NCBI RefSeq assembly: GCF_019649055.1
Contig: NW_026570225.1
Location: forward strand, 1,798,001 to 1,862,000
Direction of reading: 5' to 3'
Source: Paramacrobiotus metropolitanus
Taxonomy: Eukaryota; Tardigrada; Eutardigrada; Parachela; Macrobiotidae
Length of the DNA: 64,000 nt
Part shown: positions 59,797 through 64,000 of the stretch, in pieces
Numbering within the stretch: position 1 is the stretch's first letter
Layout of the letters: each line of letters begins with the position of its first letter
Program-made: the position numbers and the translations under genes
The notes under the pieces: model-generated
Seen by the model: only the letters and a program-made list of their open reading frames with translations
Told to the model about the DNA's origin: nothing
The model's database searches: none

Positions 59797-62652
59797 GTGA
59801 AAATCCAAGAAAATAATGAAGACCCCCCTCTTTGGAAAATTAAGTGTGCTCACCTAGATTTTGAAGATTTTAGGCTCTGGCGACTTGGGCACCCTGTTGG
59901 TCCTCCACAAGCCCAGAACCAAGCACACCATTCTCCTCCGAATGCAGCTGGGGCGCCTCCACCTCCTTTCATCTCAGCTAGGAGGAGAATTATGCGGCGT
60001 ATACCGAAAGCAGCACGCGCCTCCGTCGCGATAGCCTTGACAAAGCTTATGCGGAGCGCTGTGTCTACCAATGATTCCTCTTCATGGTTGAAGCTGCTGT
60101 CCGCCTCCTCAGCTATTCTCTCCCTTCCAGGCGCTAATAAGAAATCACGGAAAACCTCGATTACCTCTTACATCCGTGACCGGATTGCCAGATTCGAGAA
60201 CGGCGAGCTCGAAAGCGAAGAACGAGAAGCCCCTGGCAAGCCTCGACACGCTACTCCCGATGAAGAGAGTACCCGTCGCGTGGGTATTCAAATTGATGAC
60301 TTTAACGTCAGTGGAGCCGTACGCACCCTGTTTTCATCCGACTCTATAGTTGACGCGACCCCGATTGTTATTGAGTCCATGAAGGTAAAACACCCAGCAG
60401 CTCCGTTGCCTACACTCCCGACTGCATCCCCAGCCTCTACATTTGTTCCGCTTACTCCCGTAGAGGTTTTGTCCGTTTTAGAGGCGATGCCACGTGGCAG
60501 CGCAGGAGGCCTGGATTACCTGCGCCCACAACATTTGCTGGATCTAATAAGCGCAGGAACAGATGACGCCGCGTCCGATCTGTGTGATACCCTGACGGAC
60601 CTGCTCAATCTTATCCTGGCGGGACAAGTACCTCAGGATATTGTTCCGCTGCTCTGTGGCGTACATCTCGTTGCTCTACGCAAAAAGGACGGAGGACTGC
60701 GCCCAGTTGCCGTTGGAAATGTATACAGTCGTATTGTCGCCAAGGCGGTGGGTATCCGAATTCTACCAGTCACATCGGAAATTCTCCAACCACACCAACT
60801 TGGTTCCGGAGTAAAGAAGGGAGTCGAAGGAATTACCCACGCCACCAGAAACTTTCTCCTTAAATACAGCAATGGGGTTAAAGCACTTCTTAAAATTGAT
60901 TTCAAAAAAGGTTTTAACTGCGTCTCTCGAGAAGAAGTACTGCGGATAGTTGCCGACGTCATTCCGGAATATTACGCCTTTATCAAAATGTGTTACAGTT
61001 CATACTCGTCGCTGTTTTTGGGAGAAACGGTTATTTTCTCTCAGTCTGGCGTGCAGCAAGGAGATCCTTTTGGGCCCGTGTTGTTTTGTCTGGTACTGCA
61101 GTTCATCGTCGACAAACTGAACTCCTATCTGAACGCGTGGTACATGGATGATGGAACGCTAGGAGGAACTCCATCGGAAGTAATCCGTAACTTCCAGTTT
61201 TTGGTTTTCGAAGCTAAAAAGATTGGCCTGGAAGTCAATATTGCAAAGTGCGAATTGTTCTTGTGCGGGGGCACCGAAGCACAGCGTTCATCGGCCGCTA
61301 ACGAGTTCACTAGTTTATTCCCCGGAATAGCTATAATCACAGCGGATAAACTGAATTTGCTCGGGTCGCCCCTTCTACCATCTGCCGTAATCCCGATGAT
61401 CAATGAAAAGATCAAGTAGCTGGGATTTATGTGCGGCCGCTTGCAGTTAATCCCTAAACACCAAGCGCTTTTCCTGTTGAAGAACTGCCTGGGAATTCCA
61501 AAAATAGTGCACATCTTGCGCACCTCTCTTGCATGGATGTTTCCACAGGAGTTGTACAGGCTGGACCAGGTCTTTCGCGAAGCAGTGGAAACCATAACCA
61601 ATGTAAGGATGGACCACCCAACATGGCTCCAGGCCTCCCTTCCCGTCCGTTTCGGTGGTTTGGGGATCAGACGCACAGAGAAGCTACCTCCCTCTGCCTA
61701 CTTGGCATCGGTTTCTTCGTTGCACCAACTGATTTCCGGACTGTGCCCCACACTAGCGGCAACGGATATCACCACAGCTACCCGCTCTTGGAAGTTAGAG
61801 GCCAACACTGACGATATTCCGGGACAAGCTTTCCGACACGTCCGGAAAGCCTGGGACACTCCACTAACCCTGAATGCATTTTCAAGGCTGACTACACTAC
61901 GGACTTCACAGGAAGAAATCGCGCACCTTAAGGCGGTATCAGTCCCGGAATCTGGCGTGTGGATTCATGCATTACTCGCCGTTTGCCTCGGTAACCTGCT
62001 GGAGGACAACGCTATCCGCATCAGTGTTGCGTTGCGTCTGGGAGCGCCGATCGTTACCCCACACGTGTGCGTTTGTAGAGGGTTAGTCGACGAGCTAGGC
62101 CGGCATGGACTTCGCTGTAAGCGGTCTGCCGGAAGACTACCACGACACGACGGAATCAGCGCAGAATTTGCCCGAGGTCTGAAGTCAGCAGGCTTTCCTT
62201 CTAGAATGGAAGGTCTGTCCGTGAAAGATCTGTCCGTGAAAGATAAGAAAAGGCCGGATGTGATTACACTTATACCGTGGACACGCGGAAAGCCGCTGGC
62301 CGTGGATGTTACCTGCGTGGACACGCTGGCGGCCTCGTATATCGACCGCACCTCCGTGAACGCCGGCGCAGCAGCCGAACTCGCGTAAAGGAAGAAACTT
62401 TCGAAACACGCCTGGCTGCAACCAAGATACGATTTTGTTGCCGCTGCCTTCGAAATTTACGGACCTTTGGGAGACGGAACAAAAAAGCTAGTGGAGAAGG
62501 TTGGAAACGGTATAGCGACTTCCACTGGCCAGAAGCAAGCGAAAGCGTTTTTTAAGCAGCGAATATCTATGCAAATACAACGGGGAAACGCGATTTGTGT
62601 AATGGGTACGCTCCCCTATCAGGATAGCATGGAGGAAGTTTTTCTGTTATAA
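59797..62652 (+). pseudogene. Non-LTR retroelement: RT plus restriction-like endonuclease, two stops
   Basis: A single frame of about 950 codons interrupted by TAG (61,417-61,419) and TAA (62,386-62,388). Reverse transcriptase motifs: LRPVAVGNVYSRIVAKAV, LLKIDFKKGFNCVSR (motif A Asp), SGVQQGDPFGPVLFCLVL (motif B), YMDDGTLGG (motif C, both Asp kept), VNIAKCELFLC. The C-terminal part has a zinc-knuckle-like CVCRGLVDELGRHGLRC, then RPDVITLIPWTRGKPLAVDV, a PD-(D/E)xK arrangement as in restriction-like endonuclease elements, and a conserved tail (ISMQIQRGNAICVMG). The N-terminus lacks a start codon and may be truncated. I see no LTRs, poly(A) tail or target duplication. Apart from the stops the coding sequence is intact, so inactivation is recent, or the stops are assembly errors. 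Confidence 0.85.
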
Positions 62653-63071
62653 TAACGTTCTGTTTTGGTACTAAGTTTGTACTTGTACTACGATACTTAT
62701 TAAAGGTCATTCTATTTGGCTACACAATGTGTTTGGAACCTAAACCTAAAAACGCAACCTAAAAAAGTGTTTGGAAGTGCGCGTTTTTTTCTAGCTATGT
62801 TGCACGGGGCGGCCGATTAAAATACAGATCTATTTTCTTGATACTTATATAAAGACCAGAAAATTTACGCTCCTTCAGTTACGTAGTCGCCTCGCGAAGT
62901 AATGTAATTAACAGTCGAACGAACTTAAATCACCTAATCAATTTCTTATATTCGACATCCCAGTTTCTGGATTTTTACAACGGGTTTAATGCAACCTTTG
63001 TGCTTATAAGTTTGAAAATGCTTTCCCTAATAATTATTAGGTGAATTAACATGCCCTATAAGCAGGCCCGC

Positions 63072-63342
63072 GCTCAAGCTCTCACTCTGACTCAGACTCT
63101 GACAGCTGAAACTCTGACTCTGACTACTCAAAGTCTGGCTCTGACTGTCCTAAGTCTCAACCTAAGAAAAATCTGAAGAAACCTAAGAAAAAACCTAAGA
63201 AAACACCTAAGAAACCTAAGAAAACCTAAGAAACCTTCAGAATCAGCAGACGTTGAGCGGTCAGAGTCAGACTTTGAGCAGTCCGAGTCAGGGTTTGAGT
63301 GGTCAGAATCAGAGTTTGAGTGGTCAGAATCAGAGTTTGAGC
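63072..63342. mobile_element. Third palindromic element with (CCTAAGAAA)n core, different arms
   Basis: The left arm is tandem ACTCTGACTCTGACTCAAAG-like units and the right arm (GAGTCAGA/GTTTGAG units) is their reverse complement, flanking a (CCTAAGAAA)n core at about 63,155-63,232. Confidence 0.65.
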
Positions 63343-64000
63343 CTAAGCCCTTTAAGCATAACAAAGTGCAGAAAATCATAAAGCTCAGTCTGCTTTATGA
63401 TTGTGGACGGTCTGAATTTTTTTTCTGATGGCAAATTATTTGAGCAAGATCGGCTTTGCCGTTGGCGTTGTTAAAAGCAAATCGAAAATTAATACGGTAA
63501 AAAATGGTCCATTTCATTCTGCACTGTTTGCAAGCATTTTCACCCGATTAACCTTGCGATGTTCCAAAGCGGTCTCTTCAATGTCAAATTAAAGATTTAA
63601 ATTAATATCAAATGGAAGATTGTCATGGAAATGAAATGAATAGATACTTACTTAAATAACACCGATTTCGAGCATTATTATGTAAGCCGACTTCCATCTT
63701 TGTACGTTTGTTCTCCCGTTAGCACGATCTTTTCGAATCGGTCCTAAAACCAGACGCACGGTATGCGAAAGTAAACGAGACAGCTTAAAGGATTGCGGGA
63801 ATCAGCCAATACCGATGCACCTTTTCAGGTCCGTACCCCTCGAAGCACCGATCAATTCCATAACTCGGCGCTTATCCCATTTTTTTGACGGAGACAGTGT
63901 TGTGTTACTGTCAATTTCCAATTCGCTTTTACTGTTTACTATACCACGGTTTTCTTTTACTTTACTTTTATTGTTTTTTTCTGCAGGGTTTACTGTTTAA
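63343..64000. other. No gene recognised
   Basis: AT-rich sequence without supported frames; the last ~100 bases are T-rich. Confidence 0.4.

Noticed and set aside
63128-63379. Minus-strand frame with Ser-Asp repeats
   Set aside because: It is the translation of the CTCTGACT arm of a palindromic element and the core repeat; no start context or further coding sequence.

Overview
This is a stretch of an invertebrate animal nuclear genome. The evidence is three spliced genes of ordinary metazoan families with GT-AG introns of about 65 to 1250 bases and AATAAA signals, embedded in a transposon-rich landscape. I cannot name the species.

Layout. 0.7-6.1 kb, + strand: a protein kinase N (PKN/PRK) gene with three HR1 coils, a C2-like domain, an AGC kinase domain and its C-tail, over 13 exons; the 5' end is not identified. 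8.3-10.9 kb, +: a reticulon, with two possible 5' ends. 12.8-13.9 kb, +: a small atypical dual-specificity phosphatase of the DUSP14/18/21 type. 14.4-17.3 kb: remains of a minus-strand retroelement, including a retropepsin-like fragment. 17.3-25.0 kb: an array of three repeat families, here called A, B and C. A and B share the terminal inverted repeat CTACATCCGTA, and one A copy carries a pogo-type MITE.

25,061-48,768: one giant LTR retrotransposon of 23.7 kb. It has 452-bp LTRs that differ at 7 positions and a TCAG target duplication. It encodes a long coiled-coil Gag, then RNase H and a Ty3-type integrase with an AT-hook tail, but the protease and the catalytic half of reverse transcriptase are missing. 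Downstream of integrase lie about 11 kb of extra coding sequence that I do not recognise (ORF2, about 2,850 codons in pieces, built partly of repeated two-helix units; ORF3, about 660 codons), then 3.2 kb of noncoding sequence. A Harbinger-like MITE has inserted just after pol.

48.8-57.8 kb: a gag fragment related to that of the giant element (minus strand), more A/B/C repeats, a 3' fragment of a non-LTR element, and palindromic elements with a (CCTAAGAAA)n core. 59.8-62.7 kb: a non-LTR reverse transcriptase with a C-terminal restriction-like endonuclease, broken by two in-frame stops. 63.1-63.3 kb: another palindromic element.

The observation I rate highest is a set of more than 20 hairpins scattered through the giant element, in coding and noncoding parts, almost all on the sense strand. 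Their 7-base loop is nearly constant (CACAGAA, with CACATAA/CACACAA variants), while their 5-9 bp stems have different sequences from site to site yet remain self-complementary. This looks like selection on an RNA structure, for example dispersed Gag-binding or packaging signals.
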